Source: Liquidambar formosana
Lineage: Eukaryota > Streptophyta > Magnoliopsida > Saxifragales > Altingiaceae
DNA: 64,000 bases
Assembly (NCBI GenBank): GCA_039720395.1
Contig: CM077829.1
Location: 25,567,842-25,631,841 of the forward strand
Reading direction: 5' to 3'
Below the pieces are notes generated by a model. That model saw only the letters and a program-made list of their open reading frames with translations, was not told where the DNA came from and did no database searches. The position numbers and the translations under genes are program-made. Of this stretch, positions 33,995-44,512 are shown piece after piece (the first letter of the stretch is position 1; every line of letters starts with the position of its first letter).

Positions 33995-35064
33995 TTGCTT
34001 CTAAGAGTTAGATAAGGAAGAGAGAACGGTATGACCACATATCGACATGGTTGATTAGAAGTGGTGAAATGACATAAAACGATAGGGATGCCATACTTTA
34101 AAATGTGTAGACAACTTTTAGAAACATGGAACCTTATATACTACTCTTAACACTCCTAACCCCATCTACCCTATGTTGGACAAAGTCTCAACAAAATGGG
34201 AAAAGAGGGAAGGTCACAGGACTACACATTAACATGATTGAATAGAAATTATAAAATAGTATTTAAGACCAACAAATACACTATAAAAACCAATTCATAA
34301 ATTAAACCCAACTTTATATAATCTAAAAAGTGGTGTACATTAGTAAATTTAACCAAATTTAATCAAAATTAACCATTTTTTTCTCAATGGGGTTAAAGCA
34401 CTTAAGTAAATTTTAATAACATTACTTATTCTGTTTTTTTCTTTTTTATATTTGAGTGGTTGCACGTGAGGGCAGATGCACCTTAGTGCATCCGCCCCTG
34501 CGACTAATCCACTTGACATGGGCAAGGTTACTGTTCGCGTCAAACAAACCACAAGATAAACCCAGTTGGCCGGTGAATGACCTCAAGAAAAAAGGTGAGA
34601 AATGGAACCTAGACCTTCCACTTCTTGAAATACAAGTCTCTGGAATCCACCACTCGTGGGATTTATAAGAATATCAAGCATATTAAATTAACAACTTGTC
34701 AATGACCTTGTGGCCTTGTGAGATTCCAGGTTCACCTGGACATATGTCGATGTAATGAATCTCTGATCTAACAGAATAAATAATAAACAAGTGGATTAAA
34801 AAAATGTGCGCGCAGGATAAGAAGTGTATACTAGTCTCACCTGAGGTAATACGGAAACTCATCAAAGGTAACCTTGCTATCTCTTCCATCATCGACTAGT
34901 CTGAGCATCTCCTGTTCCATCTTCTCAGCGGTAATGGCGTTCGCAGAAGAAGCATTGCCAGTCCATTTGCTCACCGTCTGTCCTGAAGCCAATCCAAGCC
35001 CCACTCCCACCCCTACCCCTACCCCTATACTCAAAGCCGACAACAGTATGTGTTTCTGCTCCAT
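20467..35064 (-). CDS. AAA-type ATPase, plant DAA1 / At1g64110-like, complete
   Basis: Coding exons in transcript order: 35064-34841, 31484-31363, 31264-31176, 31100-31065, 30779-30686, 27031-26989, 26860-26763, 23872-23808, 23589-23093, 22991-22904, 22808-22665, 22345-21777, 21293-21155, 21071-21003, 20850-20722, 20580-20467. All splice sites are GT-AG and phases agree. The sum is 2,520 nt: 839 residues plus TGA. The N-terminus has a glycine/valine hydrophobic stretch ([12 protein letters not shown]), probably a membrane anchor. A partial N-terminal AAA-like region follows ([20 protein letters not shown]). The C-terminal AAA module has Walker A GPPGTGKT at about 568-575, Walker B IIFVDEVD at about 623-630, sensor [20 protein letters not shown] and the end QLSYFL. 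I chose the ATG at 35064 because MEQKHIL is the family start; an in-frame ATG lies at 35088. These proteins belong to the meiotic/MSP1-katanin-like AAA clade. The exact substrate is unknown. Confidence 0.96.
24012..24313. mobile_element. Mutator-type MITE in AAA-ATPase intron
   Basis: This 302-bp element has inverted ends: GAGGGGGGCTATTGCCACC on the left, and GAGGGGGACTATTGCCACT when the right end is read in reverse. It has a perfect 9-bp target duplication AAAATATAA (24003-24011 and 24314-24322). Nine-base duplications point to a MULE. No ORF. Confidence 0.92.
24446..25881. mobile_element. Non-autonomous MULE-like element in AAA-ATPase intron
   Basis: This element of about 1.4 kb is flanked by a perfect 9-bp repeat AGCAAGAAC (24437-24445 and 25882-25890). 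The ends are imperfect inverted repeats: ATAATTATTAAAGGCAC on the left, and ATAGTTGTTAAGAGCGTGCC when the right end is read in reverse. Both continue into CTAGGCACAAGGTGC / TTAGGCACAAGGTGC. Inside, 25010-25445 looks like part of an LTR: a TATATAAGGGGGAG promoter-like motif and a stretch ending in CAACA. A tRNA-like scrap lies at 24641-24672. No transposase is visible. Confidence 0.7.
26899..26922 (+). repeat. TA microsatellite in AAA-ATPase intron
   Basis: A short GTGTGT run followed by a pure TA run of about 24 bp, in the intron between the sixth and seventh coding exons. Confidence 0.85.
27089..29635 (+). mobile_element. Solo LTR, probably Ty3/gypsy Tekay/Del type
   Basis: This 2,547-bp segment starts TGTAAGGTCCTGG and ends CAGGGCAAGACA, the TG...CA of an LTR. 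It is flanked by a perfect 5-bp duplication ATATA (27084-27088 and 29636-29640). The near-palindromic ends (TGTAAGGTCCTG against TGTCTTGCCCTG) and the length fit the Tekay/Del group of chromoviruses. No internal gag-pol is present, so it is a product of recombination between LTRs. It lies in the AAA-ATPase intron between exons 5 and 6. The strand is arbitrary. Confidence 0.8.
28618..28807 (+). repeat. Two-copy tandem repeat inside the solo LTR
   Basis: A unit of about 95 bp occurs twice in tandem (near 28618-28713 and 28714-28807). Each copy has GGTTGGTTTTCCACC, GATGGATGGTT and GGAACATGGATGGTGTCCC. Confidence 0.85.
29641..29697 (+). repeat. TA-rich microsatellite beside the solo LTR
   Basis: A near-pure TATATA/TAGATATA run follows directly after the LTR target duplication. 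The target may have been a TA-rich tract. Confidence 0.85.
30070..30120 (+). repeat. Poly-C then poly-A tract
   Basis: About 18-22 consecutive C bases are followed by A-rich sequence in an intron. Long C runs are unusual in AT-rich plant introns and are error-prone in sequencing. Confidence 0.85.
33373..33654 (+). repeat. 143-bp tandem duplication with C-rich and A-rich tracts
   Basis: A block starting ATATCTAATTGAATACAATA at 33373 is repeated at 33516, giving a period of 143 bp. Each copy carries a poly-C run, an A-rich run and the ending ATTAAAGTCGTAA. The C run is 18 bases in copy 1 and 9 in copy 2. The copies are otherwise nearly identical, so the duplication is recent. It lies in AAA-ATPase intron 1. 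Confidence 0.95.
33937..33996 (+). repeat. AT microsatellite in AAA-ATPase intron 1
   Basis: An ATATAT run of more than 50 bp with one GT interruption. Confidence 0.9.
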
Positions 35065-35242
35065 CGCCTTCCAAAGAAAAACTCCCACCTTACAGAGAGA
35101 TTGAGAAAACAGAGAACAATCTGTTTCTTACTCAAACTAAAGCCAGAAATGGAGATTTATCACAAAACTGAAGCCTTGTTACGTTGAAAAGAACCGAAAC
35201 TACAGATCATTTGAAGGATTAAAGAAGAAATACATGTGTATG

Positions 35243-35299
<57 letters not shown>

Positions 35300-35880
35300 A
35301 TATTGTACGGCTTGAAGAAAACACAACAGAGTTCGGATTCTTCAATAGACAATGGATAACAACTTCTCGGTTCACCAGATTATCAGAACCAAAACAGTGA
35401 ATCATTGAAGAAAATAACAGACACTGTAAGCCTTTGAACGATCAGAGAACTCAAAAAACGTGTAAGAAAATCCAAAATTTTCCAGGAAAACCTGAGAAAG
35501 TCCAACGCAGGGTTCAGTTTTCTCCATTTCCGACACCAAATCGAAACTTCTCCTAATCCGCGGGACGCTCCTTAACCGCTCCTCTTTCTCTCAAATTCCT
35601 ATCCCTAATGTTTTCTCTCTCTCAAGAAATTCTGTTACAGTCTCGAAATCGTATAGCGGAGCTATAAAAATAGAGAGTCCGAAACAAGTGGATCTGACGA
35701 CCCCCAATAATATAGGCGGAAAAGGGGTAACTCCGGGAGGTGATGTAGTGGTTATACGGCGGCGAGAAATGGTGATGGGTGGCGGCGAATGGAGGAGGAG
35801 GAGGAGGATGTAGTGGTGGTGGAGTCCGTTCCCGCTTTTTCAGGCCTCGCTCACCTTGGGCTTTGAGTTTTTAAAGAGCG
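35065..35880 (-). promoter_or_regulatory. 5' leader and promoter region of the AAA-ATPase gene
   Basis: This is the region upstream of the ATG at 35064 on the minus strand. It has a GA/CT run at about 35257-35296, which is frequent in plant leaders. From about 35500 to 35850 it is clearly richer in G and C than its surroundings, with GGAGGAGGAGGAGG near 35795. I could not fix a transcription start. The AT-rich motif around 35655-35665 is too symmetric to call as a TATA box with confidence. Confidence 0.4.
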
Positions 35881-36149
35881 GATTGAGGGCTATTCCTTAC
35901 GTGTCAGCCTTTTGACGGTTTTTTGACATTTTATACCTTGCTTTGACGTCTCATTGACGCTCTTTTTTGGGTTTTGTTTTTCCCATTTGTAGCGGGGATT
36001 CAGATAACTGTACCTGGAACAACATTACAAACTTGTAATAAACCATAGTCTGACGCGCCGACATGGAATTCTGACAAGCTGACAGCGCAATTGGGTTCAT
36101 TCCCAAAAGCCTCCCCGGATCTTCCATAAAATGACGTAGTTTCTTATCT

Positions 36150-36151
36150 TG

Positions 36152-36192
<41 letters not shown>
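36150..36192 (+). repeat. Long T homopolymer
   Basis: A run of about 40 consecutive T bases upstream of the AAA-ATPase gene. It could be the poly-A tail of a minus-strand retroelement, but no body was recognised beside it. Confidence 0.9.
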
Positions 36193-36193
<1 letters not shown>

Positions 36194-36670
36194 TGTGCCA
36201 TTATCCAAATATTCCAAGTAGTGGTGTGCTCCAATATTACTTGATGAACTTTCCATTTTCCAGTCTTATATCGGTCATCAATGAGAAGTAATGACATACT
36301 ATGTGTGTGCGTGTATAATATTATAATTATTTTTTTTTTTAAGAAAGAATTGGGAAATTATGAGTTTGTAAGGTGACCCTATTTTTTAGACTTGGTTTTA
36401 ATTTAGAGTTTGAGAGTTTATGGGGTAATACATAGTTAAATCAAGGGAGCATTTTCCCTCCATCCAAAGAGACCATGAGAGACACCAAACCATGCTTTAG
36501 CTTTCTAAAATAGTATATAAATAGATTAGATTTATCCTGAACGTTAATTGATATAAAGTGTACATTGTATAGTAACTATATCCATACTCGAAGAAATGGC
36601 TTATGAATCTTATCAATAATAAAAAAATAAAAAAAAAATGGTATAATGTGATAACATAATTTGAAATATA

Positions 36671-36890
36671 TCTATATTATTATTATTAAAGGGTTGGGAG
36701 TCCTTGGTTTCTCATTTCCCTAAGCTTCTTTTTCCCTCTAAAACCCCAAAATATCATTATCATTATTTTTATAATTGAAAATTAAATAGGGATAAAGTAG
36801 TAATAACCTATTTATTTGAATTCAAATTCATCAATATCTACTAACCCACTGATCCACTATCTCACAATTCTCTAGTAATTTGCAGTTAGG
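36671..36890 (+). mobile_element. 3'-truncated Helitron fragment
   Basis: It begins TCTATATTATTATTATTAAA after an A. It matches the body of the Helitron at 37550-38392 (TTGGTTTCTCATTTCCCT, CCCCAAAATATCATT, CCACTATCTCACAATTCTCT) but lacks the terminal hairpin and CTAG end. A further Helitron-like start (TCTACATTATTATAAAAGG) lies near 36990. Confidence 0.6.
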
Positions 36891-37137
36891 TGGATAGTCC
36901 TTGGGGAAAACAATTCTAAAATTACTGTATTTTTTGTATCAATCTAAACGGTTTCAGCTTTTTATAGGACGAGGTTATTACGTTAATTATCTTCTACATT
37001 ATTATAAAAGGGTTGAAAATGGTCTAGTCTCTCATTTTCATATTTATATTTGTACTCTTTTTAAGAATGAAAAAGAGCATAATAATAATATCATCTAAAT
37101 TTGAACTCAAATCCTCTAACACATATTTCCAAAATTA

Positions 37138-37479
37138 TCTATACTATTATAAAAAGGGATTGCACTTTTGGTTGGATGTACAAACTAAAGTATTGAAAAA
37201 CCCTCTTCTGATTTTAAGGGACAATAACGTTTTAGGACTAAAATAGTCATTATCACAAGCAATCCTAAACTTCCTCCACTTTCTTAGGGACTTCCAAATC
37301 CAAATCCAAATCCAAACCACTATCTGCTCTCTAACAACGGTTACTCGTAACTACCTCAATTGCCAACTCCTATTTTTTCTCATCTTTTAAAAAATGTTTC
37401 CTTTCTTCCACCATCTTTAACTCATTTTTCAGATGAGGGTTTTTTTTGGCACACACAACGCGTGTGCCCCAACATCTAG
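37138..37479 (+). mobile_element. Non-autonomous Helitron
   Basis: This 342-bp element starts TCTATACTATTATAAAAAGG and ends in a hairpin region (GCACACACAACGCGTGTGC) followed by CCCAACATCTAG. It is preceded by A and followed by T, the Helitron insertion signature. A related copy in reverse lies at 38739-39059. No Rep/helicase. Confidence 0.85.
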
Positions 37480-37549
37480 TCTTTGAGAAATAACTTGGGT
37501 ATTGTACTACATACGTACACATCATGTATGTCACTATGTCTAGTCTATA

Positions 37550-37760
37550 TCTATACTATTATTAAAAGGTTAAGAGGCCTTGGTTAGGGATGGCAATGGG
37601 TCATTCCAATCGGGTTTCCTACCTCGTCCCGCCCCTATTGGGATGGGTTTAGTATGATTCTAAATGAAATAGGGGCAGGTTTGGTATTTTTTTTAAATTC
37701 TGATCGGGTTTCAAAGGCGGGTTAGGGTTCAGTGTATAGCCCCGCCCCGCCTCGCCTTAC

Positions 37761-37815
<55 letters not shown>

Positions 37816-38392
37816 ATTTACCAAACTAATCTTCCATCATTTCATATAAGTGTTTTTTTTTCTTGTTTTTACTCATTAGGTTCTTGTGCCATTAGTTCCT
37901 TTATTTCAGTTTTTTTATTTATTTTTATTTATTTATTTTTTTTATTGGGGTCAAAAGATGTTAATCTCTATAAGAGGATGAAAACCTCTCAAGTATTCAT
38001 TGTTTAAACATATTTAAACGGGTGTATTCATTGAATTGTCATAGGTTGATAGCTAAATGGGAAACTAATGCCTTACCCATGTAGGGTTTGGGCGGGAAAT
38101 GGGTTTAGGGATTTTTTATAGGGTCAGGGTTAAGATAGGGTCCCGTCCCAAACCCGCCTCATTGCCATCCCTAACCTTGGTCTCTCACTTCCCTATCTAA
38201 GCTCTTTTGCTCTATAACCCCAAAATATCATTGTCATTATTTCACAACCAAGAAAATAAAAGGGTAAAAATAATAATATCATATTTATTTGAATTTAAAT
38301 TCATCACTATCTACTAATCCACTATCTCACAATTCTCTCTAGGAAATTATTAGTGTGTGGTGCATACACATGCATCACATGACCACCTCTAG
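37550..38392 (+). mobile_element. Non-autonomous Helitron carrying a nested hAT element
   Basis: It starts TCTATACTATTATTAAAAGG after A. It ends with a hairpin (GTGGTGCAT-ACAC-ATGCATCAC) and ACCACCTCTAG before T. The nested hAT element at 37585-38173 plus its duplication accounts for about 600 bp, so the original Helitron was about 245 bp. A weaker relative follows at about 38393-38640. Confidence 0.82.
37585..38173. mobile_element. Non-autonomous hAT-like element, TAGGGATGGCAAT family
   Basis: This 589-bp relative of 7966-9329 starts TAGGGATGGCAATGGGT and ends ATTGCCATCCCTA. The flanks GCCTTGGT (37577-37584) and ACCTTGGT (38174-38181) form an 8-bp duplication with one mismatch. A TA microsatellite lies at about 37768-37812. 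No ORF. Confidence 0.88.
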
Positions 38393-38738
38393 TTATTAAC
38401 TTATTATAAAACAATTGGAAGACCTTGGTCTCTTACTTTATATATATTCTCTGTTTACTTTAAAATTCAAACAAAAAAAAAAAACACTTATTATTAGTTT
38501 ATAGTTTCAAAATTGAAGGAGCAATATAATAATATTATATTGATTTGAAGTCAAATTTACAAACACATTATCCCTATCATTCTCTCCAAAAGATAAATTA
38601 AGGTGTTTATCCACATGCATCGCTTGTACATCACCTCTAATTAATAACGATGAGATACTATCATATTTTATGTGCACCGTTCAATTGGTAGTTAGGAAAA
38701 CGTCTTCTAACAAACTGCACTTCACTGTGTTTCAAATG

Positions 38739-39059
38739 CTAGTAGATGTCGCGCACACCTGTTGCATGTGCAAAAAAAACCCTCATCTGAAAAAAAGATT
38801 AAAAATAATGGGAGAAATAAAACAATTTTTAAAAGATGAGAAAAAACAGGAGTTGAGCAATTGGGGGTAGTTATAGGTAACCGTTGTAGAGAGCAGATAT
38901 AGTTTTGGAAGTTAAAGTGACAGAGAGTCCAGGAGTGCTTGTGAAAATGACTATTTTAGTTGTAAAACGTAATTGTTCCTTAAAATCAAATGAGGGGTTT
39001 TCAGTACTTTAGTTTGTACATCCAACCAAAAGTGCAACCCCTTTCTATAATAGTATAGA
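38739..39059 (-). mobile_element. Helitron, reverse orientation copy of 37138-37479
   Basis: Read on the minus strand it begins TCTATACTATTATAGAAAGG, follows the same internal sequence (TTGCACTTTTGGTTGGATGT) and ends in CATCTACTAG. The terminal hairpin is imperfect. It inserted in opposite orientation to its relative 1.3 kb away. Confidence 0.72.
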
Positions 39060-39595
39060 TGTATGACTAAATGTTTTTATTGCAAATTTCGTAGCTCCAA
39101 GAGGTTTGAAGAAGTGCAAACTTTTAAGAACACTATTTGTCTCCACCTCAAGGTAGAGGAACTCCTCTCCCACCTACATTCATTTTCTACCATTGTGTCA
39201 TAAATATTTTTTAAAAAATATGAATTTAAAATCACGAACAAATATATATGTGGATATAGACACTTAAACATGCATTTATGTTAATATAAACATGTGACAC
39301 GCAAATATAGACTTATGAAAATATACTCATAACTATGTAAATATAGAAATGTATGCATATAATCAATTTTCTTTATTTATTTAGGACAAGTGGCAAAATA
39401 TGTGTGGGAGGAGGGGAGGAGCCCCTCCACCATTGCGTGGAGGCAAGTATTTTCCAACTTTTAATCATAACGTTTAATCAAGTTGGCCCTAAGTCCACCT
39501 CATTTCTCTTTACCTTGAGTTGGAACTATTCAACCAAAGTTCGGGTTAGGTTGGGCTTGCCCTTCTCCATGGGTTATTATTATTAGTATTATTTA

Positions 39596-40006
39596 GGCAC
39601 TGTTTGGTTGTATTTTTTAAAAGATCCTTTTTTAAGTAGTAAAAGTCATTTTTTACTTTCTTACTTTTTTGCTTTTAAGTAAAAGCAATAAAAGCAAGAG
39701 CGTGTTTAGGTTAAATTGATTTCACCAGTGATCTTTTCGATGTAATGGAAAAATTTACCGAATTATCGTTACCCAAATGGAAGCTTAGGACAGGTACAAC
39801 CTCTTTCGATCACAACTTTTTCGAGTGAAGATCAAGCTCGTCCAAAAGATAAATTACTTTTATAAGCAAATCTTCATTGCTTTTGTTTAAAATCAAATAT
39901 TTTGCTTTTTCCGTTTTAGAAGTCTTTTTTATTTCCTCTAACTAAACAGTGCTTTTTGCTTTCAAAAGCAAAAAAGATCTTAAAATAAGTGCAACCAAAT
40001 GGTGCC
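39596..40006. mobile_element. MITE with GGCACTGTTTGGTTG ends
   Basis: The left end is GGCACTGTTTGGTTG and the right end read in reverse is GGCACCATTTGGTTG. The inner parts are also complementary (TTTAAAAGATC and TTTTAAGATC). TTTA flanks both sides. No ORF. Confidence 0.78.
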
Positions 40007-40721
40007 TTTAAAATTTTTGACATTTGATAAAAACTACCATGACCCCTAACCCTTTTTAACACCAAGAAATAGGTATTAATGTTTCTCCATAAGATTGAAC
40101 CCAAAATCACTCACTTAATAAGGTAAATGTCTACATGTGTTGTTGAATCTACAAAATCCTCCAATAATATATATTTGACCAATTTGGTTGCTTCAACGCT
40201 GACTAACTTATCTTCATAGTATTATTCCATTTGTTCCTATTTTATTGGCCTGCTTTTCTTTTTGGGATGTTCTAAAATTATTATCCAATTCAAAAAAATC
40301 AATGATGCTTTTGATTAAATGTCCTATAATACCCTTTTCTCATGTTTTATCTATTTTCAAAGTTTTGTAAACTGGAAAACAAAATTAGAATGTTATAACA
40401 AATATGTTGATGTGAAAACATTTAATAAGATTTCCTAAAAAAATGTGTTTTTTCAAATAAGAGTATAGGACAGTCAATTAAGGACAGAGGGAGTATTATA
40501 AAGGGGTTAGGATAATTTCGTTTCTTAGCTCTTAACAGCCGTTTCTTTCCTATAAAATTTCAATGTTTGTAATTGAAAATTAAAAAAAATTAAAAAATAA
40601 TATTATAGAAATTTGAATTTAAATGCACTAATTTATTACGTCTTTTTCTCTAATAAGTAGGGTATTATACACACTAGCTAGCATTATGTGTACCATCATT
40701 TCTAACTAATTAAAAAAACAT
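40007..40721. other. Gene-free AT-rich stretch with a Helitron-like scrap
   Basis: No gene. Near 40492-40690 the sequence (ATTATAAAGGGGTTAGGATA, then a weak CTAG end) resembles another decayed Helitron of the neighbouring cluster. Confidence 0.4.
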
Positions 40722-40731
40722 TCGGATGTAA

Positions 40732-41200
40732 CTATGTAAGTGAAACTGTATCAAAGATGTACAAATCAATTAAAGAGTATCAATTGGTGGTGCTAGCTTG
40801 TGATTGTAAATGTGCTTTCCTTCCATTGCTTATGTTTCTTTTTGCCTTTTTATTGTGATTGGTGGTGCTAGCTTGTGATTGTAAACGTGCTTTTCTTCCA
40901 TTGCTTATGTTTCTTTTTGCCTTTTTATTGTGAGAATCAATACCACCAGGATCAGGGTGTCCGGATCAGCTTCCACATATCTTGACTAAATCTCTCTCCG
41001 GACGATATAACTATGTGAGTGAAACTGTATAAAAGATGTACAAATCAATTAAGGAGTATCAATTTGTGGTGTTAGCTAGTGATTGTAAATGTGCTTTTCT
41101 TCCATTGCTTCTGTTTCTTTTTGCCTTTTTATGATGAGAATCAATACCACCAAGGTCAAAGTGTCTGGCTAGCTTGTGCACATTTTGACTAAATCCTTCT
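40732..41200 (+). repeat. Nested tandem repeats (75-bp and about 279-bp periods)
   Basis: A block beginning TTGGTGGTGCTAGCTTGTGA occurs at 40784 and again at 40859, a period of 75 bp. A larger unit beginning CTATGTAAGTGAAACTGTA at 40732 recurs at about 41011 (CTATGTGAGTGAAACTGTA), a period of about 279 bp, with a third, diverged copy of the inner block. No ORF. Confidence 0.85.
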
Positions 41201-41579
41201 CTACATAATTTTAAGGGCGCACTCTCTCACATCGGCCTGATACATTCACAAATTAATTCTTAAAGTGATCCCCAGAAGAATCGAACCCAAATTAATAAAA
41301 TAGAAGACTCTCTTCCTAAAAAATAAAAAATAAAAAATAAAAAATAAATACCACCAGGGGCCCTCTAAAGCTCAAACATGAAAAGATAAATGCAAAACAT
41401 TATGTAAGGGGAGTGGCTCCTCTCCATTAGAGGAAAACTACTGGACATCCAGTAGCATCGTGATCCTCACGACACGTCAATAAAATTAAAAATAAACGGC
41501 CAAGATATCATGACTAAAACGTAGCCTTTTTATGTCGTTTGGTCTCTTGTAACGGTATCTAACGGAGGTTATCAAATAA

Positions 41580-42399
41580 TCTATACTACTATATTAAACC
41601 AATTCATTTTGTGGTTGGATTGCACCTGAAAATACTATAACACCCCTACATTTTTATAATCCTCACAAACAATTTAGTAAATTCACCAACCTAAAAACAG
41701 TTACACAAATATAGAAATACAATACTCCTAACCACCCACGTTTCTTGCTCTTTCTTCTTCTCTCTTCCATGATCAGGAAAAGTTTTCAAACTCCATTGTC
41801 ATTTACACTGCCTCCCACTTCTTCTTCCACCAGAAAATAGGTGCACAGAGGGAGCACCAAAGAGACGAACCGGTGCACAGAGGGAGCAAGAACTATACCC
41901 AGAAAGCAAGAAATCAATTGCAGGGATGCACGAATTGAGAAAATCGGTTGTGAATTTTTAGATTTCTTCTGCTTCTTTTATTGGTATTAGTTGTCGAAAA
42001 ACAAAGTAAATAAAATAAATAAATTCTTACATTTATGGGATGGAATTTTTTCCATTCAGGTTGTCAGTGCTATTATGTATGCATAGTTTCAATTGCAGCA
42101 GTAGAGCAAACTCAAAACCTCGGTGATGTTTGAGATTTTTTCTGCTGTTTTTGCTGGTAAGCATTGCCGAAATACAAAGTAAAAAAAAAATTTAAAAACC
42201 ATTCTTACATTTATGGGCCGGAATTTTTTCTTGCAGGTTGAATGAATTGCAGCAAAGGTGCAATCTCAGAAAAAATTTTAAAAACCATTCTTACATTTAT
42301 GGGCTGTTTTTCCCTTCTTCTTCTTCTTCTTCTGTGTCTTTTTTTTTTTTTTTTAATTATTTTTTTTAGCCTCCCTCTCCAACTTCCAATCCGCGATTG

Positions 42400-42431
<32 letters not shown>

Positions 42432-42719
42432 CCCTTATCATTCTATACTACTATATAATTACATATAAGGGAAGAGGAGCAACACCACGGCTTTCTCGCT
42501 GACAATACTTTCCCTTTTTTTCGTTTTTTTTCCCTTTCCCTGACCAACTTCCAATCACTGAGTGGTTTCTATTATCTTTTTCCTCATTTTTCCTTATGAT
42601 TTACAGAGATGGGTTAATGGATAAATTGCATAGAATATGTGGTTATATGGTTATATATGAAGATTTTATTTCATCACAAAGAAGGAGTTGCACACGCTTC
42701 GCGTGTGCCCGACTACTAG
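41580..42719 (+). mobile_element. Helitron(s) inserted in the left arm of the large TIR element
   Basis: It starts TCTATACTACTATATTAAA after A at 41579. It ends with a perfect hairpin CACACGC-TTC-GCGTGTG, then CCCGACTACTAG and T. A second 5'-like start (TCTATACTACTATATAATTA) lies at 42442, so this may be two Helitrons sharing one 3' end, or one nested in another. No Rep/helicase coding sequence is visible. Confidence 0.78.
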
Positions 42720-43175
42720 TAATAATAAAAGGAACTCCCGTGCTTTTGTCCACCCACGAAAGCGCTCTCTCTGTCTAAAGCCTCTCATCTCTTTCTCGAC
42801 CAAACACCCCGCCATGCACAGCTCCTCTAAGTAGCTCCAGCCTTCTTCTCTCTCAACGGGTAAACAATATCTCAAGTGTGTTTCATCTGGAATGGAAGGA
42901 CAAGATTTGAGGGCTAAAACAAGAAATCTTGAATTAATTTCAAGCGTATGGCATCTGGCAAAACCCAATAGAAGACTAGTGTGTTTAACACACATATGCT
43001 CACTGCTCAGCCTCTGTTTTTCCCTTTTTACTCAAATTCTTTTTTTCCTCATTGATGAGCTTCCTCACGGCTTCTCCTTGAAGGGCTTGTGAGATGCTAA
43101 TTTGCAATTATTATTTGAATCCTTCCCCATCATAAAAATCCCAACTTGCATGTTCACAAAACCTGAAGCACCACC

Positions 43176-43206
<31 letters not shown>

Positions 43207-43477
43207 ACCACAGAAAGAGCGAGAGAGATTGAGAGAAAGAGAATCGAAGATGATGAAGACTTAGAAATATTTTTTCAATTCTTTTGCAAACCCAAAGAAC
43301 GTTTTTCTTTTTTTTTTTTTTTTTTTTTTTTTTTCAGTTTTGACCTCCGTTAGACACCGTTTCCAGACCCAAAAGACAAAAGGAGACTGCATTTTGGGCT
43401 CTTTTCCCTAAAAAGTAGGTTTTTTAGTCTTTATTCCAACTTTGGTGTGATTTTAAACTTTATTCCCAAGCAGCGAT

Positions 43478-43589
43478 AAATCGTGGTTGCTAACCACGAT
43501 TTTAGGTTTGGTATACATATCGGTATTTATCGCTTGTACCAGTATAAAAAATTTATACGATAAAATCGTGGTTAGCAACCACGATTTTA
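43478..43589. repeat. Subterminal palindromes, left arm
   Basis: Two near-perfect palindromes of the form AATCGTGGTTAGCAACCACG ATT lie at about 43478-43504 and 43562-43589. Each could fold into a hairpin of about 12 bp per arm. Matching copies occur in the right arm at 49183-49427. Confidence 0.9.
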
Positions 43590-43658
43590 GTTGCAAAAAC
43601 ACCACCAAAACGAAAAATGGGGGAGCTATTTTTCAGATTTGGTTTTTGATTTTTGGCT

Positions 43659-43660
<2 letters not shown>

Positions 43661-43717
<57 letters not shown>
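43661..43717 (+). repeat. (CT)n microsatellite
   Basis: About 55 bp of CTCTCT inside the large TIR element. It reads as leader-like pyrimidine-rich sequence. Confidence 0.9.
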
Positions 43718-43722
<5 letters not shown>

Positions 43723-44139
43723 TTCAGATCTGGTTGTGGTGAAGCTTCCCCAACTTCCTTCTCCGCTCCTCTTCTCCGCTCTTGAGTGGAATGCCCCCCC
43801 AACGGCTGTGGTAAAGCTTCCCCAACCTCCTTCTCTTCTCCATTGTCGCCGGCAACCTCCATTTTTCAGATCTAGTTGTGGTGAAGCCTCCCCAACGGCT
43901 GACGGCTGACAGCTGTGGTGAAGAGCTCCTCCTCTCCGACGAAAAAAGTGGAATGCCCCCCATCCCGACGGCTGACTGCCATGGTGAAGAGCTCCTCCTC
44001 TCCGACGAAAATAGTGGAATGCCCCCCCATCCCGACGGCTGACGTGAAGCATCCCCCCACCGGCAACCTCCTCCTCTTCTCCAACAATCACCGGCAGTCA
44101 GTCCCCCGAAGCCCCCGACGGTGAGTAAGGGTTTTCATC

Positions 44140-44170
<31 letters not shown>

Positions 44171-44470
44171 CCAGTTGGGGTTTTGAAGCCCAAATGGACC
44201 ACTGGTGAGTTATTTATTTATTTATTTATTTATTCCAGTTGGGGTTTTGAATTTGTGCAACCTCCTTCCCGACCGACGGCAGTGGTGAACAACCGGTCTC
44301 TTCTCCAAGCTTTCCTACCGACGGCAGCCGTCACAGTGGTGAGTTAGGGTTTTCAATTTTTTTTTTTTTTTTTTTTTTTTGCTGCCAGTTGGGGATTTGC
44401 ATTTTTTTTTTTGCTCTGAACTTGTGGTAAGTGGATACTCAATTTCATTCCGTGTATATGGCCTTCGGCG

Positions 44471-44512
<42 letters not shown>

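Noticed and set aside
35655..35666. TATA box of the AAA-ATPase gene
   Set aside because: The motif is nearly symmetric and fits either strand. Without a mapped transcript start it cannot be assigned.
40732..41200. CRISPR-like direct repeats
   Set aside because: The copies are adjacent or nearly so, are of unequal length and have no unique spacers of constant size. The window is a plant nuclear genome.
43626..44091. Several open frames up to 152 residues rich in Glu/Arg or Ser/Leu
   Set aside because: They are translations of the (CT)n microsatellite and tandem repeats in different frames. No conserved domain.
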